DNA from: Glebionis coronaria
Lineage: Eukaryota; Streptophyta; Magnoliopsida; Asterales; Asteraceae
Length of the DNA stretch: 64,000 nt
Direction: 5' to 3'
NCBI GenBank assembly: GCA_025667525.1
Contig: CM046878.1
Coordinates: 519,382,274-519,446,273 of the forward strand
The notes beneath the pieces were generated by a model that was given only the letters and a program-made list of their open reading frames with translations, was not told the origin of the DNA and did not search any database. Positions 49,400-60,047 of the stretch are shown piece by piece (the first letter of the stretch is position 1; each line of letters starts with the position of its first letter). The position numbers were made by a program, and so were the translations under genes.

Positions 49400-49966
49400 G
49401 AGCTGTAGTCATTGTTTAAAGAGTCAAATATTAATGAAAACATTTCCAATTAATTATCTTTAAAAGATTGATTCGTGGTGGCAATAAGATTTCTCTTATT
49501 TTGACAAATTAATGCACTGAGACGTACACAAACTCGTGTTAGACCAAGTTGTAAAGTAAACTTGATCCCTTTGCATGATTTAGCTTGTAAATCATGCCCG
49601 AGAAAATTAATTCCCGTTGTGAGCCAACATTTTCCAAGGAAATACGTGACTTTAATGAGAAACCGGGTTGCAGTCTGAAATAACTACAAGCCATAATGGG
49701 CATGTTTTAAAAATGTACAACTTTTATACGGACTCTATTTATGGCGCCGTGTCAATATTGATCGACATTTCTAAAGCCGTAAATATTACCGTACTAAAAG
49801 ACATGCCCGATATAAAAACGAAAAATATTTTTGGTTTTTCTTGATTTTATAATTTTTTATGGTTTTTCTTGGTTTTATATTTTTGTATTTTTCTTTTTGT
49901 GGTTTATATATATACGATAATATACATGATCACGAACAAAGGATACGCCTGAATAGTTTACCACCA
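49400..49966 (-). other. Copia-2 post-pol spacer with one 150-bp unit
   Basis: Collinear with Copia-1 5165-5590. It includes the CATGCCCGAGAAAATTAATT hairpin motif that is expanded to about nine units in Copia-1. The last 130 bases before pol are AT-rich. Confidence 0.65.
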
Positions 49967-52900
49967 CTATTCAGCTGATTCTTCTGCCAGTCCTCTGAGA
50001 GTCGCTGGAGAGAATGATTTCATGCCAAGCTTGTCGATCAAAAACTCGATTCGTCCTCGATCTAAGGCTTTGGTGAACATATATGCCAGCTGATACTCAG
50101 TGGTGACAAAATATAGCTCGATCACTCCGTTCTCCACCTGCTCTTTAATGAAATGGTAGCGAATGTCTATGTGCTTGGCCCGGGAGTGTTGAACGTAGTT
50201 GCATCAAAGGGCAATGGCGCTCTTGTTGTCACAATACATCGGGATTTTGTTGAATCCCAAACCGTAGTCAGTTAATTGTGATCTCATCTAAAGGACTTGA
50301 GCACAACAACCGGACATGGCGATGTATTCAGCCTCCGTGCTAGAAATTGCAGCGCTTTTCTGCCTTTTGGAAGACCAACTGATCAATCTATCTCCAAGGA
50401 GTTGCACAGATCCAGAAGTGCTACGCCTCGTGTCTTGACATCCAGCATGATCGGCATCTACGTATGATATTAAAGCAATAGAGGAATCTTTCGGATACCA
50501 TAGACCACGATGAAGTGTTCCTTTGAGATACCGAAAGATCATTTTAACAACATGTAGGTGCTTTTCGGTAGGCCGAGCCTGATACCGGGCACACATGCAT
50601 ACGGAAAATTGCAAATCAGGCCTGCTAGCAGTCAGATAGAGAAGGGTGCCGATCATCCCACGGTAAAGTTTTGGATCGACAATAGTCCCATTCCTATCTT
50701 CATCTAACTTGGATTTCTCCACCATTGGAGTGTCCACGGGGTCACAATTTTCAAAGTTATATTTCTTTAAGGATTCTAGAGCATATTTGGATTGATTAAT
50801 AAAGATGCCTCTGGGATTCTGAGAAATTTGTAATCCTAAGAAAAATGAAATTTTTCCCATCATTGACATCTGAAAGCGTGTGGACATTATCTTCTCAAAG
50901 CGTTTAGACAATTCTATGTTAGAGGCAGCAAATATTATATCATCAACATAAATTTGTACCAGAATCATGTCGTTGTCCTCCTTGAGAGTGAATAGAGTGG
51001 GGTCTACCTTGCCTTTGGAGAAGCCTTCCGAGATGAGATATGTTGATAGGAGATCGTACCACGCGCGTGGAGCTTGTTTCAACCCATAGAGAGCCTTCTT
51101 AAGCTTGTACACATGATTAGGAAACTCCGTACTAACGAACCCATCCGGCTGACTAACATAGACTTCTTCCCTTAGTTCACCGTTCAAAAATGCCGTCTTC
51201 ACATCCATTTGATAGACGATCATGTTCATATGAGCAGCATACGCAAGGAATAGTCTAATCGCCTCCAATCTTGCCACAGGAGCAAAAGATTCTTCAAAGT
51301 CTATACCCAAGGCTTGTTTATATCCTCTAGCAACCAATCTAGCCTTATTCTTCAAGACTGCACCCATCTCATCAAGTTTAACCTTATAAACCCACAACAA
51401 AGTAAGGATGTTAGCCTTGTCAGGGAGAGGAACTAATTCCCATACTTCAAGTCTTTGAAATTCATTTAGTTCCTCTTACATGGCTTCAATCCAAGATGAT
51501 TGAGTCATAGCATGTTGCTAGTTTTTAGGTTCAACTTCGGAGAGAAATGCATCAAAGTAGCAATAGAGTGCACTCTTTTGTAATTGATGGCGTGTAGAGA
51601 CTGGTCGATCTGGATCTCCAATGACATTCCTAATTGGGTGATCTTTTGTCCATTTGGTGCTGTGTTTCTCAATCTGTGGTGGTGTGGAGTGAACAATAGA
51701 AGGAGCTTCTTCTGAGGTAGACGCGGCTGAAGGGTTTTCAGGTATCGCTACACCAAAGAAAGGAAGCTCTTGCAGGTGAGCATATTCCAAATCGTGATCA
51801 GTAGAATCCTCTTCAACATCATTAGGCACAAGTAGGGGTGACGATTCAGGTGTAGTTTGAGAATCACTTGGTAAAGGTGCATCCGGTTCAATGTTAATTG
51901 AAGATGCATTTGATAAAGCTTCATTAGCTGGAGCAACAACTTCAGGGATTAGAGCTATCACTTCGGGTGCTGTAACTTCATCATTTGGGGGATCAAAGAA
52001 TTCATCAAACAACGGTTGAAACAGTTTATCCCACTCGGGCCTTGTTGGTGGTAATAATGATGTAGAAGTAGGATTATTGGGAACTAATCCGGAACTAATA
52101 GCACCGGTTCCCATCTCATGAAGCGCGGGTTCAGAGCTGCGTTGCTCAGAAGCCATCGCTGTCAGCTCATCGAAATCTGCGTCCATAGTTTCTACAATCT
52201 TTCCAAGACGACGGTTGTAAATTCGGTATGCTTTCTTGGAGGGAGAGTAACCAATGAAAATACCTATATCGGCTTTCGGTTGAAGCTTGCCCAAGTTCTC
52301 ACTATTAATTTTTGGATAACAAAGAGCACCAAACACATGAAAGAATGAAACATCGGGTTTACGATCATGTAGAAGCTCGTAAGGTGTTTTTCCATGGCGT
52401 TTCCGAATGATAGAACGGTTTTGGGTGAAACATGCAGTAGATACAACTTCTGTCCACAAGAACAATGGAGCGTTCGCATAAATCAGCATAGTCCTAGCAG
52501 CTTCCATAAGCGTACGATTCCGTCTTTCAACGACACCGTTTTGTTGTGGAGTGCGTGCAGCGGATGTTTCATGTGAGATACCAACTTCTTCATAGTAAGC
52601 ACGAAGAGTCTGGTTGACGAACTCTGTTCCATTATCTGTACGAATACGGCGGACAGTAGTATTTAAACGTACCTGAACGAATTTCAGAAAAGTGATGATA
52701 GCCTTCGGTGCTTCATCCTTTGTACGTAGAAATCTAACCCATGTAAACCTGGAGAAATCATCCACAATAACGAGAATGAATTTCTTACCGCTCACACTTT
52801 CAGTTCTCATTGGCCCACAAAGATCCATATGCAAAAGATGAAGTTTTTCTTGATTGGTGTCTTCAGCTTTGGGCTTATATGATTTCTTGGTACTCTTCCC

Positions 52901-53434
52901 CCTTGAACACACGGAACATAAATGGTCCTTGTGAAATTTGAGCTTTGGAAGACCACGAACTAATTCGTTTTTAGCCAGATGATTAATAGCATCAAAGTTG
53001 AGATGAGATAATCTGCGATGCCATAACCATGACTTGGTCTTAGATGCTTTAGAGAGAAGACATACCGGAGAGGCGGCCATCATGTCTTGTAGGGACAACG
53101 TATAAAGATTTGCACCACGAGAACCCTTCAACAAGTCTTTTCCTTCCAAGTTGCGAATGAAACAAGTATGTTGTCGAAAAGCAACCTCAAGGTTGGAATC
53201 ACAAAACTGTCCTACTGAAAATAAATTATGACCAAGACCTTCTACATAATATACCCTTGAAATCGTAACGTTTCCAATCTGATATTCACCATACCCCATT
53301 ATCTTTGCAATATGATCATTACCGAATTTAACCGTTCCAAGAAACTTGCTGACGAAATTTCGGAGCATCGAGCGATCTCCGGTCATATGCTTTGAACAAC
53401 CGGAGTCCAAATACCAGAGGATGATTTGGACCAC
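49967..53434 (-). pseudogene. Copia-2 Pol: protease, integrase, RT, RNase H
   Basis: One frame in Copia order, ending in TAG at 49967-49969. Protease DSG with WYLDSGC (about 53400) opens it; then the pre-integrase finger (WHRRLSHLNF, CSVCSRGKS), integrase with Asp in LHMDLCGPM (about 52825), Asp in RTDNGTEF (about 52630) and Glu in NGVVERRNRTL (about 52525), RT with the [11 protein letters not shown] block and YVDD (about 50943), and RNase H with DADHAG (about 50450), STEAEYIA and CDNKSAIAL. Four in-frame stops break it: TAG 51518-51520, TAA 51476-51478, TAG 50288-50290 and TGA 50204-50206. The motifs themselves are intact, so decay is by point mutation. It cannot make a full-length polymerase. 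Confidence 0.92.
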
Positions 53435-54913
53435 CTGAAAATATCACCACACGAGGACAATGTAGAGGTATCGGAATCTGAATGTTCCTTGTTATTAGCA
53501 GGTACAGATTTAACAATCTTAGATTTGCTAACTTTAGGTTTCTTAGATTTCCTAGCCTTTTTCTTCCTAGTTGGTGGTGTAGATTCTAGTTGGCTTAAAT
53601 CCTGAGGTATTTCTTCACTGATAGGCACTATAGTGGGGGATGACCTAATTAAAGGGCGCTGTTTCCATACTTTAGTGCTAGTGTGCCTAACTAAAGGACG
53701 CTCAGACCTAACCTCAATGGATGCATTCCTAGTTAAAGGGCACATTGTTCCATCTAATGTAAAGGTCCTACCAGTGGGACGCCATTGCCAGCCAACTTGG
53801 GCACGAGTTCTACCAGTTGGCTTCCATTCAAGATCATTCCTAATGGCATTCATTTCATTCACATGATCAATAAGACACAAATCATGACGTTGGGAAAACA
53901 TACATTCATTACAATTCCAACATTTTAAATCAGAATTCACAAATGGTTTAGGCTTCTGCACAGGCGCAGAGCTTTTAGTCTTAACATGATTCTTTTTATT
54001 TAAAACTGAACTAACATTCCTATGGTGAGCTTCTACTTTCTTCTTGTTGGTACTACTAGTGGAGGGCTTGATCTTATCTTTCTTGAGTGGCGATCCTTTA
54101 GCCTTAGTAGACTCTTTTAGAAGGCAAAGTGGGAACATTAGCAACAGATTTTAAAGGTGCCTTACTTGATGATGCCAATGACGGTTTTGCTCCTGGGGTC
54201 TTACTGAATGGAGTTATAGCAATGGGTCGATTAGTGAGTAGCGCTGAACCTGGTTTACCTATGTATTGCAAGTAGGCTAAGCAATATTGAACACGCTTAA
54301 TATATTCATGGGCTGAATAATAGTAGCTACTTGAGGGATCTAAGGCATAAAGATCGTCTAAGATATCCCTAACAAGATCTACATGCTTAATTGCATTCCT
54401 CATATAATCATCGTAGGTAACCGGGTTTTTCTTATGGAGCGGGTTCTTATAGAGCACTACTGACTTGGTTGTTGGAGCACTAGAGGACGGTGCAGAGTTG
54501 GTAGCTAAGTTATTAACAGCTTCTTGTCGGGTGAGAAGAAGTGTCTCCTTTAACTCGGCCAAAACCATGTTTTTGTCAATGAGCAGGATGTTTAAGTCAG
54601 AGATTTCCTCACACTTTTGGTTCAGTTGTTCAACATAAGATTGTTGCTGTGCTGCATTAAAAGCTAAGCGTTCTTCTATTGAACCATAAAGAGCGGATAT
54701 TCCTTGTCTTGCCCGATCCATCTCCCCTAGAATAGACGAAAGTCTAATTTCTAAGTCTTGGTTTTTAGACTCTGCGGCCTCTAGTTCCAATTTTAATGTT
54801 TCATTTGATGACACATCTCTCTTCAATCTCATAATCTCTTCCTCTAATGCCTTAACTATTGCAATCATCTTGTCACTCGTCTCAACACCGTTTTCACAAC
54901 CATTTGTTATCAA
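53383..54913 (-). pseudogene. Copia-2 Gag-Pol linker, frameshifted
   Basis: Continues the gag frame past a TAA (54944-54946). Coiled-coil-rich sequence runs to about 54115, where an extra A in an AAAA run puts it out of frame. From about 54144 to 53383 the correct sequence lies in another frame: Lys/Ser/Pro-rich, with a CWNCNECMF cysteine cluster and two WRPTGRT/WKPTGRT repeats. A second shift near 53430 restores the pol frame at the protease. The same WRPTGRTFTL block occurs in Copia-1 near 29400. Confidence 0.8.
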
Positions 54914-54943
54914 AAGATCCTCATTTTGAGTTTGTTGTTTTAA

Positions 54944-57900
54944 TTATAAGGATATACAATGTTGTTCAAGTTGATTAAAGCGTTTTGAAAGTAAATTGTA
55001 AGAATCTTGTAGCTTTAAAAATTCAGCGTTAGATTCGTGACAGGAATGATTATCTACCTCATTTACAGTATCAGCAACATTTACAGAGAGATCACACACA
55101 TCATCACAAATATTCACATCATCACATTTAATCATAGCGGATGTAAGCTCATTCGAATAATTAACATTCACAATAGTAAGCACATCACACGAAATTCCTT
55201 CGGACAAGAATCGGTCATATTCGGATAAAATCTTTTCCTTTTCAATTAGTTGTAGTTCGTAAGCGGTGTCCATTTCATAAAAAACTTTTTGAACTTCTCC
55301 AATTTCAAACTCAAGATTTTCCTTAAGAGATGCAAAACTTCCTTTTAGACTTTCGACAAACGGATTGATCTCATTCTTAAACACCTCGTTCATGTGTTCG
55401 AAAGCCCATTCTTCGGCGTTTAGGCCTTTTGAAGTCGTACATTCCAAAATGACCTTGTCAAAATTAGTAAAGTATTGATTAATCTCTTGCAAGTTTAACC
55501 ATACAGTGCTAACAGGTGGAAGATCCTTTGGAATTTCCTTAGGACCTTCCATTTTGACAAGTGTAGGAAGTGTACTAGGGTTTTCTTCATTTAACATGTA
55601 GGTTGGTGCTGTAATGAGATCTTTGTCCATATGGAAGCGAATTCTAAAATCCGTTTTAGCAAGCTCCTGATTCATTTTAAAATAATCACAATCGGGATAT
55701 TTTGCAAAGTTGTATGACCGATCCTCATCAACTAGATCCTTACTTGTGCGATCTTCGAAAATAACAATCGGGTCTAAGACCAATCCTAATTGGGTTGCAT
55801 TATAAAGTCTTGGACTATGGCTTAAAGCTTGTTTTGCATACCGTGGGTTAGGGGGAAGGCCTTTTTGACGTGATAAGTTAAATTCTCTAAACGAAGCATC
55901 AAATAAGTGCACTAGTTGAGAATCAGCGTATTGTCTTAAAAGCAAATAATCTAGACTTCTAATCTTATTAGCCGCATTAATTTCCATTTCATTCTTCTTA
56001 GACTCGAGTAATTCAAAATCCGTTTGAAGTTTTTGAAAATTAGTGACCACTAACTCTTTTTCTTTAAGTTCATTAGAAAGATCTGCTCTTAAGGTTTCAA
56101 TTTCGTGCAAATGACCCATTTGTTTGTTTCGAAAATGATCATATTCGGGATTAGTGAGAACACTAGACGAAGGAACTAATTCCAAAGTTTGAACTTTCTC
56201 GTTGCATAAGGCAAGCTCATCAGACAAATTCTTATTCTTAGCTATGGTTTCTAATAGTGCAGCATTCATTTGGCTAAGTAATGTAGCAGGAACCATGACC
56301 AAATCTTGTTGAGCAGGAGTATGCGTATGCGAAATGGCTCCCGGTTGTGATTCACTCAAAGTCTCGGGACTCACATTGATATTACTATCATTGATTGTCT
56401 CCTCATTTGAAAGACTCGCCACCGAAGATTCATTCGAATCAGCACGCTCTTGCACAACTTGATGTGGTTGAATACAAGTATCAGTGGTATTATCAGTGGT
56501 ATTAATGAGTACCTCAGATCTCTTTTCTGGTCCTAAGCTGGAGATAGTTGCCATAAGAGCTGCCTGTGCAGATTGAAGTTCATCACAGTCTGAATCATAC
56601 GCATCAAGATCATCTGCTTGGTATGCTGCATTCTGTGTGGTGACAACGTCTTGTTCAGCAATCCTTGGATCAGCAAGAAATGCAAGCTCCTCTTCATCAA
56701 GTTCCCTTCCTTGTGCATGAGCATTTACCAGATAAATCTTCTCTGCAAACCATTGACCATCCCTTCTCCTCTTGGGTTTCTTGCAATCCCTGGACATGTG
56801 ACCTTCTTCCTTGCAGTTGTAGCATGTAATCATTCTCAACTTGCCTGTGGAATTAGCCCGTGGAGGAGTGTTGACCATTGGAGTAGGATTGACCGTGCGT
56901 GCATTGGTGGTTGATGTAGTAGGTCTCCCCTGATAAGGTTGAATAGGTTGAACCATTACCCTGCCATTCTCAATAGTAGCTTGTTGGCGAGTATTGGATG
57001 AATTCCTCAGCTGATTGTTAGTAGGAGCTGGTCCTCTAAATCCTCGTTTGCTTAATGTCCTTGTGAGATAAGCAGACATAGTGGTTAACACTTCAACTGG
57101 GTCAGTTCCTTGTTTGAACACAGGAATGGGGACTTCATCATCATCACAATACATTGCTTGGTCTTGTTGAGCTGCATAATCACTAGAAGGAATACTCATG
57201 TGGTCAGGGTAGCTTGTTGGATATGCTGCATTCTCTTGATAAGAAGAATATGAAGACTGAGCATAAGGTGCAATGCTTGCTTGGTGAGGTTGTGTAGCAT
57301 ATTGTGATGAAGGTGCATTAAACCGATATTGTTGCTGATGTGAGGTGGGTGGTTGCGGTAGAATCGAATATTGGGGGAAGTTTGGTGTCATGTAAGGTGA
57401 TGGATGATAGGCTTGGTGTCCCAAAATATAAGGAGTGTTGTTGTGTGACAAGCTTGGTTGATTCGCCATCAAAGCTAGAGAATCAGGGTACATACCTCGA
57501 GGCGAACGGTGCATGATCACATGTTTCTCATGCTGCTGAAGAAAAGCATAGAGTTGATCCAAATTGCACTTATGCAAATCCCTGGTTAACTTAACATCGG
57601 TAATATACTCACCCCATTCAGCTTGAGGTAAAGTATTCAAAAATTTGGTGTTAACCTGGAATGGAGCAATCACGAGATTGTATACATTCAGATCATTCAT
57701 GAGAGTAGTGAATCTGAAGTAATAGTCGTGAAGCGTTTCCCCTGGGCTGTACGTGAATCTATCAAACAGATCATACAACTGACATTCCCTTTCCTGTTTG
57801 GTAAGAGACGTACCTTGTAGCAACACCTTTAGACGTTCCCATAAATCCTTTGCCACCGTATACTGACTTACCATTCGATAGATGTCATGTGGAAGAGCTT

Positions 57901-58207
57901 GGAGAATGGTTTGAAGAGCCTTTTCGTCTGCATCGGCAACAAGTTGTTGGGCTGGTGTAAGTTCTTCAAACTCCTGTGGTCGAGTCACATTGTTAACCAC
58001 AATGGTACCATAATCAAGTGGACCATTTAGAATTGACTTGACCATAAGCCTCCCATATGTCGGTTTTCCCTTAATGTATGACATCATACGGCCTTGCCAT
58101 GCTTCAAAGACTTCTTTAATGAGCATTGGAGGGCGATTATCCGTTCCCGTAATGACGGAAATGTCCGTAAGTGATGTCATTTGAGGCATTAATGAATTCG
58201 GATTCAT
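54944..58207 (-). CDS. Copia-2 Gag with long coiled-coil extension
   Basis: I place the start at ATG 58207 (MNPNSLMPQMTSL); the frame is open three codons further up, without another ATG. About 1087 codons to TAA 54944. A Copia capsid region spans about 30-240 (AWQGRMMSYIKG, LWERLKVLLQGT, CQLYDLFDRFTY). Then come a Gln/Tyr/Pro-rich linker with many Pro-Ser-Tyr, a canonical zinc knuckle C-x2-C-x4-H-x4-C near 461-475, an acidic region, and long coiled coils with Asp/Glu/Asn. Gag forms the virus-like particle and binds element RNA. The stop at 54944 separates it from the linker and pol; the frame continues beyond, so I judge this stop to be a mutation in an originally continuous polyprotein. Confidence 0.85.
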   Translation of the reverse strand: MNPNSLMPQMTSLTDISVITGTDNRPPMLIKEVFEAWQGRMMSYIKGKPTYGRLMVKSILNGPLDYGTIVVNNVTRPQEFEELTPAQQLVADADEKALQTILQALPHDIYRMVSQYTVAKDLWERLKVLLQGTSLTKQERECQLYDLFDRFTYSPGETLHDYYFRFTTLMNDLNVYNLVIAPFQVNTKFLNTLPQAEWGEYITDVKLTRDLHKCNLDQLYAFLQQHEKHVIMHRSPRGMYPDSLALMANQPSLSHNNTPYILGHQAYHPSPYMTPNFPQYSILPQPPTSHQQQYRFNAPSSQYATQPHQASIAPYAQSSYSSYQENAAYPTSYPDHMSIPSSDYAAQQDQAMYCDDDEVPIPVFKQGTDPVEVLTTMSAYLTRTLSKRGFRGPAPTNNQLRNSSNTRQQATIENGRVMVQPIQPYQGRPTTSTTNARTVNPTPMVNTPPRANSTGKLRMITCYNCKEEGHMSRDCKKPKRRRDGQWFAEKIYLVNAHAQGRELDEEELAFLADPRIAEQDVVTTQNAAYQADDLDAYDSDCDELQSAQAALMATISSLGPEKRSEVLINTTDNTTDTCIQPHQVVQERADSNESSVASLSNEETINDSNINVSPETLSESQPGAISHTHTPAQQDLVMVPATLLSQMNAALLETIAKNKNLSDELALCNEKVQTLELVPSSSVLTNPEYDHFRNKQMGHLHEIETLRADLSNELKEKELVVTNFQKLQTDFELLESKKNEMEINAANKIRSLDYLLLRQYADSQLVHLFDASFREFNLSRQKGLPPNPRYAKQALSHSPRLYNATQLGLVLDPIVIFEDRTSKDLVDEDRSYNFAKYPDCDYFKMNQELAKTDFRIRFHMDKDLITAPTYMLNEENPSTLPTLVKMEGPKEIPKDLPPVSTVWLNLQEINQYFTNFDKVILECTTSKGLNAEEWAFEHMNEVFKNEINPFVESLKGSFASLKENLEFEIGEVQKVFYEMDTAYELQLIEKEKILSEYDRFLSEGISCDVLTIVNVNYSNELTSAMIKCDDVNICDDVCDLSVNVADTVNEVDNHSCHESNAEFLKLQDSYNLLSKRFNQLEQHCISL

Positions 58208-58340
58208 TTTGATCACTTTAAAGAAACAAAGATTATCGGTTGATCGAGCAGTGAAGTAAGGTTATGAATTTGTGTTGTGTTGTTGAAGTAAAGAGTGTAA
58301 GAAGCCAAGATTAAATCCACTAAAAATCGTCGAAAAAGCC

Positions 58341-58676
58341 CTATTCGGAATAATACCCTATCCGGAATAATACCCTATTCGGAATCCAACCCTATTCGGA
58401 ATACTGCCCCTATTCGGAATATAACCCTATTCGGAATATAGCCCTATACGGAATACTACCCTACTCGGAATAAACCCCTATTCGGAATAATACACTATCC
58501 GGAATAATCCCTTACTCGGAATAAACCTTATGCGGAATGATCTCCTATCCGGAATGAGATGCTATTCGGAATGTTTGGCTACACGGAATATTTTGGCTAT
58601 TCGGAATATGTTGGCTATTCGGAATGTTTGGCAATTCTGAATGATTGGTTGTCCGGAATTTTTGGCTGTTTGGAAT
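58341..58676 (-). repeat. CGGAAT minisatellite in the Copia-2 gag leader
   Basis: Twenty units averaging 16.8 bp with consensus CCCTATTCGGAATAATA; variants have TATCC, TATAC, TACTC or TATGC before GGAAT. It lies between PBS and gag, its near edge 134 bp upstream of the ATG. Confidence 0.95.
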
Positions 58677-58921
58677 AAACCTGGAAAAAAACACTTCGAG
58701 ACCAAAAAAAGCAACCTTCGAACGATTTTAAACCCGATTTTTGATCAAAAACCACAAAAAGTTTTGTGATTTCTACCAAAATAAGCTAAGCCCAACACTT
58801 ATCTACTAATCCCAACAACAAAAACACCAAAAATTTCAAGATTCAAGGTTGATTTTTCTAAAAAAAATCACTAATACCCTTAAGAACTATAAAACAACAC
58901 TAATCTTTATCTTAAATCACC
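58677..58921 (-). other. Copia-2 5' leader, PBS-proximal part
   Basis: AT-rich leader between PBS and minisatellite. Minus-strand ATAGTTCTTAAGGGTATTAG resembles the CTCTTAAGGTATAA donor-like motif in the accessory-ORF leader, supporting partial duplication of the leader. Confidence 0.5.
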
Positions 58922-58926
58922 CCATG

Positions 58927-58939
58927 GCTCTTGATACCA
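58927..58939 (-). other. Copia-2 primer binding site
   Basis: Minus-strand TGGTATCAAGAGC two bases after the 5' LTR, identical to the Copia-1 PBS. Confidence 0.9.
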
Positions 58940-58941
58940 AA

Positions 58942-59260
58942 TGTAGAATATTGATAACCTATGAATCTATGAAGTGGGTTGAAGATTTCTAGAGAGAGAA
59001 ACTAGTGAGAGAAAGTGAGAGAGAAACTATGTGTTTTTATTGAATGAAAAATGTAGAAACATCAACAACCAACCCCTTTCCATGGTGGAAAGGGGTATTT
59101 ATATCCAAGGCCTTATTTGGGCTTGGGCCGACCCATGACAAGCCCATGGGTCGGTTTCTTACTTAACTTAATAAGTAACACTAACTACGAGCTATTACAA
59201 CATTAATAATATTGTGGAGTGACCGATACTTCTAATATACGTAAAAACGTATTTCTAACA
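58942..59260 (-). repeat. Copia-2 5' LTR with TATA box
   Basis: A 319-bp LTR. On the minus strand a TATA box ATATAAATA is at 59096-59104, in GGATATAAATACCCC. TSD GTTAG follows at 59261-59265. Confidence 0.95.
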
Positions 59261-59455
59261 GTTAGTACCATGGGTTATATTTGTCTTGCATGGATCAAGG
59301 GGTGGTGAAGGTCATGAGAAAATAATTATAGGAGAAATCTCATTTTTGGAAGTGTGAAAAGATGAAGAACCAATATTAGGTAACTTAATCTTAATTTTAA
59401 GGCTTCTTTTGGAAGAGGAAGTTTTGGAAGAAGTGGATGTTCTAGTGGACACCAT
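59261..59455 (-). pseudogene. Accessory ORF b, N-terminal part
   Basis: An ATG at 59455 opens a Ser/Thr/Lys-rich N-terminus (MVSTRTSTSSKTSSSKRSLK). An in-frame TGA near 59315 interrupts it. The frame runs on into Copia-2's target site and is continued at 41286-40853. The Ser-rich start resembles that of ORF a. The 66-bp module starts 238 bp upstream. Confidence 0.5.
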
Positions 59456-59692
59456 GGTTGTGTGTTAAGGTTTAGAGAAGAGTTAAAGGGATGAAGAACA
59501 CAATCAACAAGATAGGGTTTAAGAAGCAAAGGGAATGATCCAAACAAGTAATGGGTTAAAATCATTTTAGGTGAATAATGAAATTAGGTAGCCTACTTTG
59601 GGAAAGTGTAGGTTTTTGCAAAAAATTTATCAAAGTTTTACACAGATTAAGGAAAACAGTGTAAAGAAAAGATTCTGTCGAAACAGTGACAG

Positions 59693-59758
59693 GCGGTTCC
59701 TTATGTAGGGTCGCAGTTCGTTATCGCTAAGGAACCGCGGGTTCGATATGGAACCACG
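59693..59758 (-). promoter_or_regulatory. 66-bp GCGGTTCC module upstream of ORF b
   Basis: Half-site GCGGTTCCTTA (59693), degenerate 26-bp palindrome 59713-59738 (three changes in the left arm), inverted half-site GATATGGAACCACG ending at 59758. The spacing is identical to the copies at 38402 and 40337. Confidence 0.65.
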
Positions 59759-60047
59759 ACCAGAGATGTAAAAAATGTGCACTTACTCAAACTTTGGTTA
59801 GTCCAGATTTCACACAAGTAAATAGCAAGCCAAAGTTAACTATAAATCAAAATCTAGGAAGCTAACAAACACATAATATGCACAAAGCTATGTAAATGGA
59901 AAGATCGATTACATAGTTAATTACTGATTAAAATACTGAGTAATCCAAACAAGTAGTAATAGTTAATACAAACATAATAATAAAAGAGAAGTTCAAAACC
60001 ACAAAACATGTCCAACAACATGTTCATTTTGAATCAAATCCAAGTCA

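Larger units (their letters stand above)
41287..59260 (-). mobile_element. Copia-2: Ty1/copia element with accessory ORF
   Basis: An 17,974-bp element with 319-bp LTRs (41287-41605 and 58942-59260) and perfect TSD GTTAG (41282-41286 and 59261-59265). PBS and PPT are both present. In the transcribed (minus) sense the order is leader with minisatellite, gag, linker, PR-INT-RT-RNaseH, a spacer with a second minisatellite, a 1338-codon accessory ORF, and a 2.2-kb 3' region. The LTRs differ at only 3 of 319 sites, yet gag-pol holds five in-frame stops and two frame shifts, and the accessory ORF two stops. The protein style matches Asteraceae Copia elements; I leave the exact lineage (SIRE- or Tork-like) open. 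Confidence 0.93.
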
